Assembly (NCBI GenBank): GCA_020628085.1
Contig: JAHDFQ010000008.1
Coordinates: 1 to 58,129, forward strand
Direction: 5' to 3'
DNA: 58,129 nucleotides
Source: Saprospiraceae bacterium
GTDB lineage: Bacteria > Bacteroidota > Bacteroidia > Chitinophagales > Saprospiraceae
Each line of letters starts with the position of its first letter. Within the stretch, counting starts at the first letter, position 1. Below the pieces are notes generated by a model. The model was given only the letters and a program-made list of their open reading frames with translations, ran no database searches and was not told where the DNA came from. Shown here piece after piece: positions 1-7,456 of this stretch. The position numbers were made by a program, and so were the translations under genes.

Positions 1-1223
1 GCAAAAGCAATCGTCGTCAAAATCAAACCATACATAAATACAGCATAACAGATGCTGAGGTAGCGATATTTTTTGGCAAGTACCACACCGAGATAATATA
101 AATCACGAGTCATAGAACTATATAAAAAGTCGCTGTCTTTAATCATTTCCATCATGCCCCAGTGAAAATCGGTGACTTTCATATTATAAAAATTACCAAA
201 AAAGAGGAGATTAGAGCGTTTCTTTTCGATGTCTTCTCTCGTAAATTTTCCTTCGGTGATCTTCGGGCGAGTCGAGAGTGTCGCATAGACAATAGAAGTC
301 AACGATACAATCAGCAACATAATCGTTGGAACGATCAAACGAGGATTATCATTGAACTGTGGAATCAAAGTAGATAACGTTATAGAAACAATAATCGCAT
401 TAACACTCAGCATGATATTCGCCTTGTTATCGGCAATCGAACTCAGGTTGATATGTGTTTTATAAGTGGTTCGATACATGGTTTCTACACCACGACCGAG
501 ATTCATTTCTTTTAATTCAGAATCCTTTTCATAAATATTTTTCTTGGACTTTGAACGTTTAGAAGATTTTTTGGGCTTCCAATTCGGGTCAGTAGGCATC
601 ACTTCGCTAGCTCTTGGATTTAGTCGAAGTTTTTGTTTAAGCAATCGACGAATGTGTTTTTTCTTACGCTTATTATATAAAGCTTGAGCAACATCCGTAA
701 AAAATTGATGGTTCTCCATAAAACCCAATTCAAAATCGACCCATTCTTGTTCCGACATAATGCGGTTTTGTGTCAAAACCATTTCTTGGCGCACCCGTCC
801 ACACCTATCCCAATATGACTTTTTACCCAAATGACTTAAATCGGCATCACAAATAATTTCTTGAAGCAGATTTTCAGGTTTTTGAGGTAATTTAGTGACC
901 AAAATTAGTTTTTTGATAGTCTCTAATTCTGCTTCAGTCGTTGCATTTTTTTCTCTGTAAAAAGCTAAAGCATAGTCCGCACTGCGCATTTCATGATCTT
1001 TCGGCCCTTTATCATAACCCGTATCGTGAAACCAAGCTGCCATTTGCAGCAATTCAATTTCTCGCTCACTTAATGAAAAACCACGTCCGATTTCCACTAC
1101 TGCGTTCACCACATTTATGGTATGTTGCAAGTCATGATACACGTATTCTGGAGAAATATTTTTTTCAAAAAAAGCAGTAACATATTGCCTAATTTCGTCC
1201 AATAAAGAATATTTTACTTCCAT
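1..1223 (-). CDS. HD-domain phosphohydrolase fused to Pycsar-effector-like membrane domain (partial, 3' end off window)
   Basis: My reverse-strand translation gives 407 complete codons starting at ATG 1221-1223, with no stop before the window edge. Residues about 25-190 are an HD domain: H34, the H66-D67 pair in AAWFHDTGYD, and D126/D128 in ICDADLSHLG are the expected metal ligands of HD phosphohydrolases. A basic linker (about 183-230, KKSSKRSKSKK) follows. From about 240 the protein matches the Bacteroidota Pycsar-effector family (DUF5706-like): the stretch THINLSSIADNKANIMLSVN runs into a membrane helix (about 268-288), then a second helix (296-316) and a third near the edge (388-407). In Pycsar defence such membrane proteins respond to cCMP or cUMP; here the fusion to an HD enzyme and the lack of a visible cyclase leave the role open. 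It is divergent from the MGMT-like gene. Family assignment is from recognised motifs, not a search. Confidence 0.8.
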   Translation of the reverse strand, partial: MEVKYSLLDEIRQYVTAFFEKNISPEYVYHDLQHTINVVNAVVEIGRGFSLSEREIELLQMAAWFHDTGYDKGPKDHEMRSADYALAFYREKNATTEAELETIKKLILVTKLPQKPENLLQEIICDADLSHLGKKSYWDRCGRVRQEMVLTQNRIMSEQEWVDFELGFMENHQFFTDVAQALYNKRKKKHIRRLLKQKLRLNPRASEVMPTDPNWKPKKSSKRSKSKKNIYEKDSELKEMNLGRGVETMYRTTYKTHINLSSIADNKANIMLSVNAIIVSITLSTLIPQFNDNPRLIVPTIMLLIVSLTSIVYATLSTRPKITEGKFTREDIEKKRSNLLFFGNFYNMKVTDFHWGMMEMIKDSDFLYSSMTRDLYYLGVVLAKKYRYLSICYAVFMYGLILTTIAF

Positions 1224-1280
1224 AATAAGATTCAATCGAATATTGTGAGTGATGAATGGGCTTATTTAAACCAACACAAA

Positions 1281-1288
1281 TATAGTTG
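1281..1288 (+). promoter_or_regulatory. possible -7 box for the MGMT-like gene
   Basis: TATAGTTG is one mismatch from the Bacteroidota -7 consensus TANNTTTG and lies 43 bases before the ATG at 1332. No good TTG -33 element is seen at the right distance, so this is weak. It would argue against the longer reading frame that starts at 1245. Confidence 0.25.
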
Positions 1289-1331
1289 CGAAAACTATGC
1301 CGCTCAAAATAGGAAAATAAATGAACAGAAC

Positions 1332-1823
1332 ATGGCACAACAACAGGTTTTTTATCAATCGCCCATTGGTTGGATCAGCGTGATCGGTACAGCCAACGGT
1401 ATTCAATCCGTCAAAAGAGTAGAAGTAGCCGAAAAAAGTGATGCAAATGCACCTGATTTGCTGCTTCAATGCGTAACACAGTTAGAAGAGTATTTTGAAC
1501 GTAAAAGAACCGTTTTTGACCTCAAAATAGATTGGAAAAACGCTACACCATTTAATCAGTCGGTATGGAATACTTTACTAGAAATTCCGTATGGACATAC
1601 ATGCAGTTATTCAGATATTGCAAATAAGATCAATAACCCAGCAGCCGTCCGAGCCGTCGGATTGGCCAACCGAAATAATCCCATTGCCATTATCGTTCCT
1701 TGCCATCGAGTGATCGGAAAAAACGGAGATTTAACGGGCTATTTTTACGGAGTGGATATCAAGCGACAACTATTAGAATTAGAAAACCCAATGAGTTTCG
1801 CTCAGCAAGGTAGTTTGTTTTGA
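1332..1823 (+). CDS. methylated-DNA--protein-cysteine methyltransferase (MGMT/Ogt family)
   Basis: 163 residues. Removes alkyl groups from O6-alkylguanine by transfer to its own cysteine. The active-site motif IVPCHRVIG is present with C124; N-terminal QSPIGWISVIG and the helix-turn-helix part (PYGHTCSYSDIANKI, then NNPAAVRAVGLANRNNP) match the family. The residues after the active site (GDLTGYFYGVDIKRQ) differ slightly from the usual GYAGGLxRK but keep the pattern. The frame is open from ATG 1245, but the first 29 residues of that version (MSDEWAYLNQHKYS...) look unlike the family, so I prefer M30 at 1332. Short for the family (about 165-180), which fits a single-domain enzyme without the Ada regulator part. 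Divergent from the HD-Pycsar gene. Confidence 0.9.
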   Translation: MAQQQVFYQSPIGWISVIGTANGIQSVKRVEVAEKSDANAPDLLLQCVTQLEEYFERKRTVFDLKIDWKNATPFNQSVWNTLLEIPYGHTCSYSDIANKINNPAAVRAVGLANRNNPIAIIVPCHRVIGKNGDLTGYFYGVDIKRQLLELENPMSFAQQGSLF

Positions 1824-1839
1824 AATGATGTGCTAGTGT

Positions 1840-1998
1840 ACTCGTGTGTTCATGTGTTCACGTTTAAAACGCTCTTTGAACATAAACACCAGAACACCTT
1901 CAAAACATGAACACGCAAGAAAACGCTCTTTGAGTCTGCGCACGTTAACACACGAACACGTGCGCACTTGCCTGCGGCAGGCAGGCGTTAACACGTTT
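1840..1998. repeat. intergenic island of direct and inverted repeats
   Basis: The 175 bases between two convergent genes are built of short repeats. AAAACGCTCTTTGA occurs at 1866-1879 and again at 1920-1933. A perfect 9-bp hairpin TGCGCACGT (1937-1945) / ACGTGCGCA (1958-1966) is followed at once by the palindrome GCCTGCGGCAGGC (1970-1982), and GTGTTCATGT (about 1848-1857) recurs inverted as ACATGAACAC. Base content is clearly richer in G and C than the surroundings. It probably ends both transcripts and looks like a dispersed intergenic repeat element; whether it recurs in the genome cannot be seen here. Confidence 0.65.
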
Positions 1999-3963
1999 TT
2001 ACCCTCTACTCCGAACACCCACTGTCGCTACCAAATACATGATTTTGTCATACAGTTCTTGTGGAACAAACGGTTTGGACATATAATTATTAATACCAAC
2101 TTTAAGGCAACGATCTTGCTCTTGCTTGGAAGAATTAGCCGTCAAGGCAATAATCGGAACATCACTTTGTTCTCTGATTTTTCTAGATGCTTCAATACCA
2201 TCCATCACAGGCATCTGAATATCCATGATGATAATATCATAGTGGTGCGCTCGATGTTTTTCAACGGCGACTAGACCATTTTCAGCAATATCAACACTTA
2301 CAAAGTCAGACCAAGCTTTGAGTACTTTTTTATGTGCAATTTGATTAAGGAAGTGATCTTCTACTAACAAAATACGAAGCTCTGATAGAGGTTGACCAAT
2401 ATTCAGCATCGATACAGATTTGATGACCTTGACAGGAATTTCAACGATAAAGGCCGTTGCGGTGTTTGATTTATTGCTGATTTCTAGTCGTCCACCCAAA
2501 AGTTTGATGAGTTTCAATGCCACTGCCATATTAATAGCATTATCACCTTGTTCAGAATTATTGGGGTCATATACTTCCAGAAGTTTTTCAGAAGCAAGTA
2601 AATCTCGAACTTGTGCAACAGGCAATCGTAGCCCTGCTCGTTCAAACGATAAACGTAAGTTGGTATCTTTGGTAGCCGAGGTAGAAATTTCAGAATAAAT
2701 ATTGACCTGTTTACCCGAAGCTTCATTTTCCTGAGTCAGGTAATTAACGATATTATAAAAAATAAGGGTCAACTTTTTAGGATCAACACTTATTTTTTCG
2801 GGAATAGATGCCGCAATATCAAATTCAAAAGAAGTATTGGTACTATCTGAACGAATTTGTAATACTTTTTCATTGCTTGTGAAGAAGTCTTTAATCTTGA
2901 AATCCTCTTCTTCTACTTTCAATTCTTCCGTTGCCAAAACTGCAAAATTGAACAAGCTATTCATTCCCATCGACATATCATCAACAGAAACTTTCAATGC
3001 ATTGAGTAGTTCGTGTTGCTGTGGTGATAAGGGTGTGTTTTTTAATAAATAGGCAAAATTGACAATAGAAGAAAGCGGCGTTCGCACATTAAAACTCATA
3101 TCAGAAAGAGCCTGCTGCATGATTTTGGTACTTCGATTAGAGAAGTTTTTCTCTACGATCAACTGCTCATTGAGCTTACGTTCAGTGATGTCTTGTATAA
3201 CACCAATTAGAATCAATTTCCCACTTAATTCTTCAAAATGAACCTTCCCACGAATAGATACATGCTTCGTAATATGCCCATCAATCACGATTCTATGTTC
3301 CAACTGATGTAACTTACCATCCTTACCCGCATACTCGAAAAAATCTTCTACTTTTCCTCGATCTTCCGTATAAATATAATTAATGTATTCGGACAAGGTA
3401 GGTTTGAAACTATTCGGTTGAAAGCCAAAAATACGATAGACTTCTTCCGTCCATTGCATTTCGTTGTTGACTATATCCATCTCCCAATTTCCAACATGCG
3501 CCATTTCCTGCGCTTCTACATATCTTTTTTCATTCAATGCCAGTGTAGAGGCTTTCTGCTGAAGTTTATGTTGCGATTTAAAGCGTTGAATAGCAAAACG
3601 AATAGATCGACCAAGCGTCATTGCTTCAAATTGATTTTTAACCAAAAAATCTTGTGCACCTGCCTTAATAGACTGATTTCCAACAATTTCATTATTGGTT
3701 TCTGATAACACAATAACGGGAACATCGGGAACGCGTTCTAAATAACTGGTCAACGTTTTAAATCCGTTACTATCAGGCAGCGTCAAATCTAATAGAGCAA
3801 TATCAATAGGTTGATTCTGAATCTTGTCAAACCCATCATATAGCGCATCTACCTTATGAATAATGCATTTTAAAGATAGACGTTCTAGTTTTTGTTCTAT
3901 CTTTTGTGCATCAGCCACATTATCTTCTATTATTAATATATGTATTTTAGCCTTGGAATTCAT
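1999..3963 (-). CDS. hybrid sensory protein REC-PAS-(degenerate kinase)-REC
   Basis: 654 residues, no membrane helices. Residues 5-125 are a receiver domain (acidic E13-D14, phosphoacceptor D59 in LLDLTLPDSNG, K109 in FLVKNQ). Residues about 145-262 are a PAS/PAC fold ending ILIGVIQDITERK. The kinase core follows at 280-520, but where histidine kinases have MSHEIRTPL this one reads MSFNVRTPL: the phosphoacceptor His is F291 and the following Glu is N292. The N-box (FYNIVNYLTQ) is also eroded and no DTGxG motif is visible. The C-terminal receiver (531-654) is intact: E535, D536, phosphoacceptor D581 (IIMDIQMPVMDG), T608-A609 and K630 in MSKPF. I infer a phosphorylation-controlled scaffold or a target of other kinases, not an active kinase. 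No output DNA-binding domain and no partner kinase nearby. Confidence 0.85.
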   Translation of the reverse strand: MNSKAKIHILIIEDNVADAQKIEQKLERLSLKCIIHKVDALYDGFDKIQNQPIDIALLDLTLPDSNGFKTLTSYLERVPDVPVIVLSETNNEIVGNQSIKAGAQDFLVKNQFEAMTLGRSIRFAIQRFKSQHKLQQKASTLALNEKRYVEAQEMAHVGNWEMDIVNNEMQWTEEVYRIFGFQPNSFKPTLSEYINYIYTEDRGKVEDFFEYAGKDGKLHQLEHRIVIDGHITKHVSIRGKVHFEELSGKLILIGVIQDITERKLNEQLIVEKNFSNRSTKIMQQALSDMSFNVRTPLSSIVNFAYLLKNTPLSPQQHELLNALKVSVDDMSMGMNSLFNFAVLATEELKVEEEDFKIKDFFTSNEKVLQIRSDSTNTSFEFDIAASIPEKISVDPKKLTLIFYNIVNYLTQENEASGKQVNIYSEISTSATKDTNLRLSFERAGLRLPVAQVRDLLASEKLLEVYDPNNSEQGDNAINMAVALKLIKLLGGRLEISNKSNTATAFIVEIPVKVIKSVSMLNIGQPLSELRILLVEDHFLNQIAHKKVLKAWSDFVSVDIAENGLVAVEKHRAHHYDIIIMDIQMPVMDGIEASRKIREQSDVPIIALTANSSKQEQDRCLKVGINNYMSKPFVPQELYDKIMYLVATVGVRSRG

Positions 3964-4450
3964 ATGAACACGTTACGATTGTATATAGATTGAATAATGG
4001 GGTGTAGTAGTCACGTGATGTTTGATTAGGTTTGTTCGGTTATTAGTTTGAAAGAATGTAGTAAATCCTATTCTTGTACTTCAGAAAGAGTACTTTTGCT
4101 TAGATTTCAGACGAGGGGTACTTTTAGAAAAATTTTATAAGTTATTGTGACTCAAATATGATGCCTAAATTGCTTTGTTATTATTAAAATCATCCCTATT
4201 TGAATAAAAATGTATGATCTACGTATTTATACACAAACTTAAATAGACTTTCTGCGGTTATTTTTATACTTAAATTCTATAGAACATCAAAAAAACATAA
4301 ATTGTCATTTTGCTATATTATTGTGACATGGATTCGTTTGTGTTTATAGTATTTTATTTTCTTTTTTAAGATTACTTTTCTTCAAATCAATACAAAAAAC
4401 TATATTGTCTTTTCAACTCGAAATTGTTATTTACTATTGAATAAGCATGT
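3964..4450. other. AT-rich divergent intergenic region
   Basis: Non-coding spacer of 487 bases between the divergently transcribed hybrid regulator and polyprenyl synthetase. It must hold both promoters, but I find no convincing TTG/TANNTTTG pair. The decamer TTATTGTGAC occurs twice in the same orientation (4142-4151 and 4318-4327), which could be an operator pair. No ORF or RNA structure recognised. Confidence 0.5.
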
Positions 4451-5428
4451 ATGAGAACTGTACCAGAATTATTTAGCCTTTTACAAAACGAATTATCTAC
4501 AAGAGCTTACTATAAAGAGCCACAAGAACTGTATGATCCTATTAATTATATTATGAAAATTGGAGGGAAACGACTCCGTCCGATTTTGTTATTAATGGCG
4601 TATGAACTGTTTGATTCAAGTGTTGAAAATGGCTTACCTGCCGCCTATGCGATAGAGATTTTTCATAATTTTACGTTGGTACACGATGACATAATGGATG
4701 AAGCGAATTTGAGGCGTGGGAAGGACACTGTTCATCACAAATACGATATAAATACAGGAATACTTTCTGGTGATGTGATGCTTATCTATGCGTATCAATC
4801 CTTGATGGAACTTCAAGAAAATAAAGCTATCAAAGCTATATTGAACGTCTTTAATGAAGTAGCAATAGGTGTTTGTGAGGGGCAGCAAATGGATATGAAT
4901 TTTGAAACCCGTGACGATGTACAGTTGGAAGAATATCTTAAAATGATACAACTTAAAACAGCGGTCTTACTCGGCGGAGCAATGCAAATTGGAGCATTAG
5001 CTGCTGGTGCTTCTACTGAAGATGCGCAACATGCCTATGAGTTTGGAGTCAATACAGGCATTGCATTCCAACTACAAGATGATCTATTGGACTCTTTTGG
5101 TGATCCAGAAAAGTTTGGAAAGAAGGTCGGTGGAGATATCATTCAAAATAAAAAAACCTACTTGGTTTTAAAGTCTTTGGAATTAGCAGATGATGTAACC
5201 AAAACAGAACTACTCTACTTGATGTCAACGACCAATATGGAGGAAGTCAAAAAAGTAGAAGCTGTTAAAGCAATATTTACTAAATTGGATATTCCAAACC
5301 AAACCAGCGAGATCAAAAAATTATATCAAGAGAAAGCATTCGATCATTTAAACAAAATCAGTGTTCCCGATGAAAAAAAGCAACGTATTAAAGTTCTGGC
5401 AGAAGAAATGTTAGGCAGAGAGGAATAA
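4451..5428 (+). CDS. polyprenyl synthetase (isoprenyl diphosphate synthase)
   Basis: 325 residues, normal length. Condenses isopentenyl diphosphate with allylic diphosphates to make the chains used for menaquinone, carotenoids or wall lipid carriers. Both catalytic Asp-rich motifs are complete: D79-D80-I-M-D83 followed by the RRG signature, and D210-D211-L-L-D214; GGKRLRP (38-44) is the diphosphate-binding motif. The aromatic F74 five residues before the first DDxxD suggests a short product (C15-C20) by analogy with chain-length studies in this family, but this is only an inference. Transcribed alone; the GNAT gene downstream converges on it. Confidence 0.93.
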   Translation: MRTVPELFSLLQNELSTRAYYKEPQELYDPINYIMKIGGKRLRPILLLMAYELFDSSVENGLPAAYAIEIFHNFTLVHDDIMDEANLRRGKDTVHHKYDINTGILSGDVMLIYAYQSLMELQENKAIKAILNVFNEVAIGVCEGQQMDMNFETRDDVQLEEYLKMIQLKTAVLLGGAMQIGALAAGASTEDAQHAYEFGVNTGIAFQLQDDLLDSFGDPEKFGKKVGGDIIQNKKTYLVLKSLELADDVTKTELLYLMSTTNMEEVKKVEAVKAIFTKLDIPNQTSEIKKLYQEKAFDHLNKISVPDEKKQRIKVLAEEMLGREE

Positions 5429-5670
5429 AAAAAAGGAGCAACCACAACAGTAGTTACCCCTCACACTATGAAACACTATTATTTTTATTAATTTAAGACC
5501 TAACAAATAAATTATAATATCTAAATGACGTCATAATTTGAGGTTAAGTATAGTAAAGTTAATAATATATTGATGAAAGTTCAAAGTTTTTATGCCGTTT
5601 ACTAGTCAAAAATACCATGTTTAGGGTAATAAAATCGGTCATATTACAGAATTATGACTCATAATGTACG

Positions 5671-6117
5671 TCATTCAAAGTAAATTTTGCAATTCAACCA
5701 TTCAGCTTCAATGATACTTTTATTCTTTTTATAAAATTCAATGGCGGGTTGATTCCAATCCAATACTTGCCATTTTAAAAGTCGCACTTCCTTACGAATA
5801 GCTTCTTTTTTCAAAGCATCAAATAAAACTTGACCAATCCCTTTTTTTCTGAAAGAGGCTTTCACCACGAAATCTTCTAAATAGAGCATCTTGCCCTTCC
5901 AAGTTGAATAAGTCATATAGTATAAAACCATACCTGCAACCTCACCGTTAACTTCAGCTAAAAGCACTTCAAAAATACGTTCATCAAATGCTTGTTCGTA
6001 ATCTGATAAGGTAGCAGTAACGGCATCTGGTTCTTTTTCGTATACCGCGAGCTCAATGACAAGATCAAGGACAGTCACCATGTCTTTTCTTGTGGCTTTT
6101 CTTATGTGGATGTTCAT
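5671..6117 (-). CDS. GNAT acetyltransferase, diamine/SSAT-like
   Basis: 148 residues from ATG 6115-6117 (MNIHIRKATRKDM); the frame extends 17 codons upstream but the family begins at this Met. The fold order is clear: N-terminal IRKATRKDMVTVLDLV, the YEKEPDAV helix, LYLEDFVVKASFRKKGIG as acetyl-CoA pyrophosphate loop (R/Q-x-x-G-x-G/A type), then WQVLDWNQPAIEFYKKN. YLEDFVV and WNQPAIEFYKK are typical of the spermidine/spermine or thialysine N-acetyltransferase group, so a polyamine-like amine is a plausible substrate, not shown. Single gene upstream of and divergent from the ribosomal cluster. Confidence 0.85.
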   Translation of the reverse strand: MNIHIRKATRKDMVTVLDLVIELAVYEKEPDAVTATLSDYEQAFDERIFEVLLAEVNGEVAGMVLYYMTYSTWKGKMLYLEDFVVKASFRKKGIGQVLFDALKKEAIRKEVRLLKWQVLDWNQPAIEFYKKNKSIIEAEWLNCKIYFE

Positions 6118-6450
6118 AACGTAAGGTTTAATATTATATTTCAAACTAGTAAAAGAAGATTTTTTCAATCCTAAAAATAATTACTCAACTTTGCTAGATG
6201 TATAATAGTTTCTCAATTTTATTCCAAATTAATGCTCAAAATAATTGTTCTGTAAGAAAAAGTTAAAATAAGTAACATAATTATAAGATTTATAGGGAAT
6301 TATTTGCAATCATGCCTTTGTTTTCTATAAAAATAATTATACCTTTGCAATCGCTTTTGAGACAAGTGTTGAGAATTAAGTTTTTTACACATCTTATAAG
6401 CTGTATTTCAGTAAGTTGAATTTTTAGTAAGAAAATAAAAAATAACACAT
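6118..6450. other. leader region of the str operon and divergent spacer
   Basis: 333 bases without a gene between the GNAT gene and rpsL. The main content is the rpsL promoter (6318-6347) and about 100 bases of A/T-rich untranslated leader. No Shine-Dalgarno motif is present before the rpsL ATG, as expected in Bacteroidota. Confidence 0.6.
6318..6347 (+). promoter_or_regulatory. Bacteroidota-type promoter of rpsL-rpsG-fusA
   Basis: TTG at 6318-6320, a 19-base spacer, and TACCTTTG at 6340-6347 give a perfect match to TTG-N19-TANNTTTG. Transcription should start near 6354, leaving a leader of roughly 95 bases. Confidence 0.8.
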
Positions 6451-6825
6451 ATGCCTACTATTAATCAGTTGGTGCAAAAAGGCAGAAAGAAAATTGTAAT
6501 GGCGAGTAAGTCACGTGCATTAGAGGGCAACCCTCAAAAGCGTGGTGTATGTACTCGTGTATACACAACAACTCCTAAGAAGCCAAACTCTGCACTTCGT
6601 AAAGTAGCTAAAGTTCGTTTAACGAATGGAGTCGAGGTGATCGCTTATATCCCAGGGGAAGGACACAATTTACAAGAACACTCTATTGTGTTAGTTCGTG
6701 GTGGTCGTGTAAAAGATTTACCAGGTGTACGATATACGATAGTTCGTGGTGCTTTGGATACGGCAGGTGTTGCTGGTCGTCTACAGAGTCGTTCTAAATA
6801 TGGTGCGAAAAGACCTAAGAAATAG
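6451..6825 (+). CDS. rpsL: 30S ribosomal protein S12 (uS12)
   Basis: 124 residues, first gene of the str operon. Decoding-centre protein. The conserved loop [12 protein letters not shown] and the second loop KDLPGVRY are intact, with lysines at the positions where streptomycin-resistance changes usually fall, so a sensitive wild-type form is expected. C-terminal [11 protein letters not shown] is typical. Start at ATG 6451 is fixed by the family sequence MPTINQLV. rpsG follows after 47 bases. Confidence 0.98.
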   Translation: MPTINQLVQKGRKKIVMASKSRALEGNPQKRGVCTRVYTTTPKKPNSALRKVAKVRLTNGVEVIAYIPGEGHNLQEHSIVLVRGGRVKDLPGVRYTIVRGALDTAGVAGRLQSRSKYGAKRPKK

Positions 6826-6872
6826 TCAGGTAATATATTTGTATAATAATCAAGGTAACGATATAATAAGTT

Positions 6873-7340
6873 ATGCGTAAAAGAAAACCTAAAGTTCGGA
6901 TAGTACAACCAGATCCTAGATTTGGTGATCCAATGGTAACGCAGTTTGTGAATAATCTAATGTTTTCTGGTAAGAAGTCAACAGCTTTTGCTACATTCTA
7001 CCAAGCAATGGATATCATTCAGGATAAAACAACTGAAGACCCACACGGCATTTGGAAAAAAGCATTAAACAATGCTATGCCACAGGTGGAGGTTAGAAGT
7101 AAAAGAATCGGTGGAGCTACTTTCCAGATTCCTACAGAAATTCGTGCAAAACGAAAAATTTCTATCGGAATGAAATGGTTAATCCGTTTTGCTCGAACAA
7201 GAAGTGGTAAGGGAATTGCTGAAAAATTAGCTGCTGAATTAATGGCTGCTAGTAAAGGGGAAGGGGCTGCTGTGAAGCGTAAAGAAGATACGCACAAAAT
7301 GGCAGAATCGAACCGAGCATTCGCACACTTCAAAGTGTAA
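6873..7340 (+). CDS. rpsG: 30S ribosomal protein S7 (uS7)
   Basis: 155 residues. Nucleates assembly of the 30S head and lines the E site. MRKRKPKVRIVQPDPRFGD and the RSKRIGGATFQIPTE motif identify it; C-terminal NRAFAHFKV is the conserved tail. Second gene of the str operon, with fusA 116 bases downstream. Confidence 0.98.
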   Translation: MRKRKPKVRIVQPDPRFGDPMVTQFVNNLMFSGKKSTAFATFYQAMDIIQDKTTEDPHGIWKKALNNAMPQVEVRSKRIGGATFQIPTEIRAKRKISIGMKWLIRFARTRSGKGIAEKLAAELMAASKGEGAAVKRKEDTHKMAESNRAFAHFKV

Positions 7341-7456
7341 GCATTCTACAAAACAAGCGAACTACACCATTAACTTAATTCATTTATTGAGTCAATATAT
7401 ACTTTATATATTGATAAATGATCTCATAATATCTCTAAAACTTTAAGTTTTTTGTC

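Noticed and set aside
1833-2274. Frames of 60-140 codons running through the repeat island
   Set aside because: They are created by the repeats and by the opposite strand of the hybrid regulator; no family features.
6117-6168. Longer N-terminus for the GNAT protein
   Set aside because: The 17 extra residues precede the conserved first strand IRKATRKDM and look like leader sequence read in frame.
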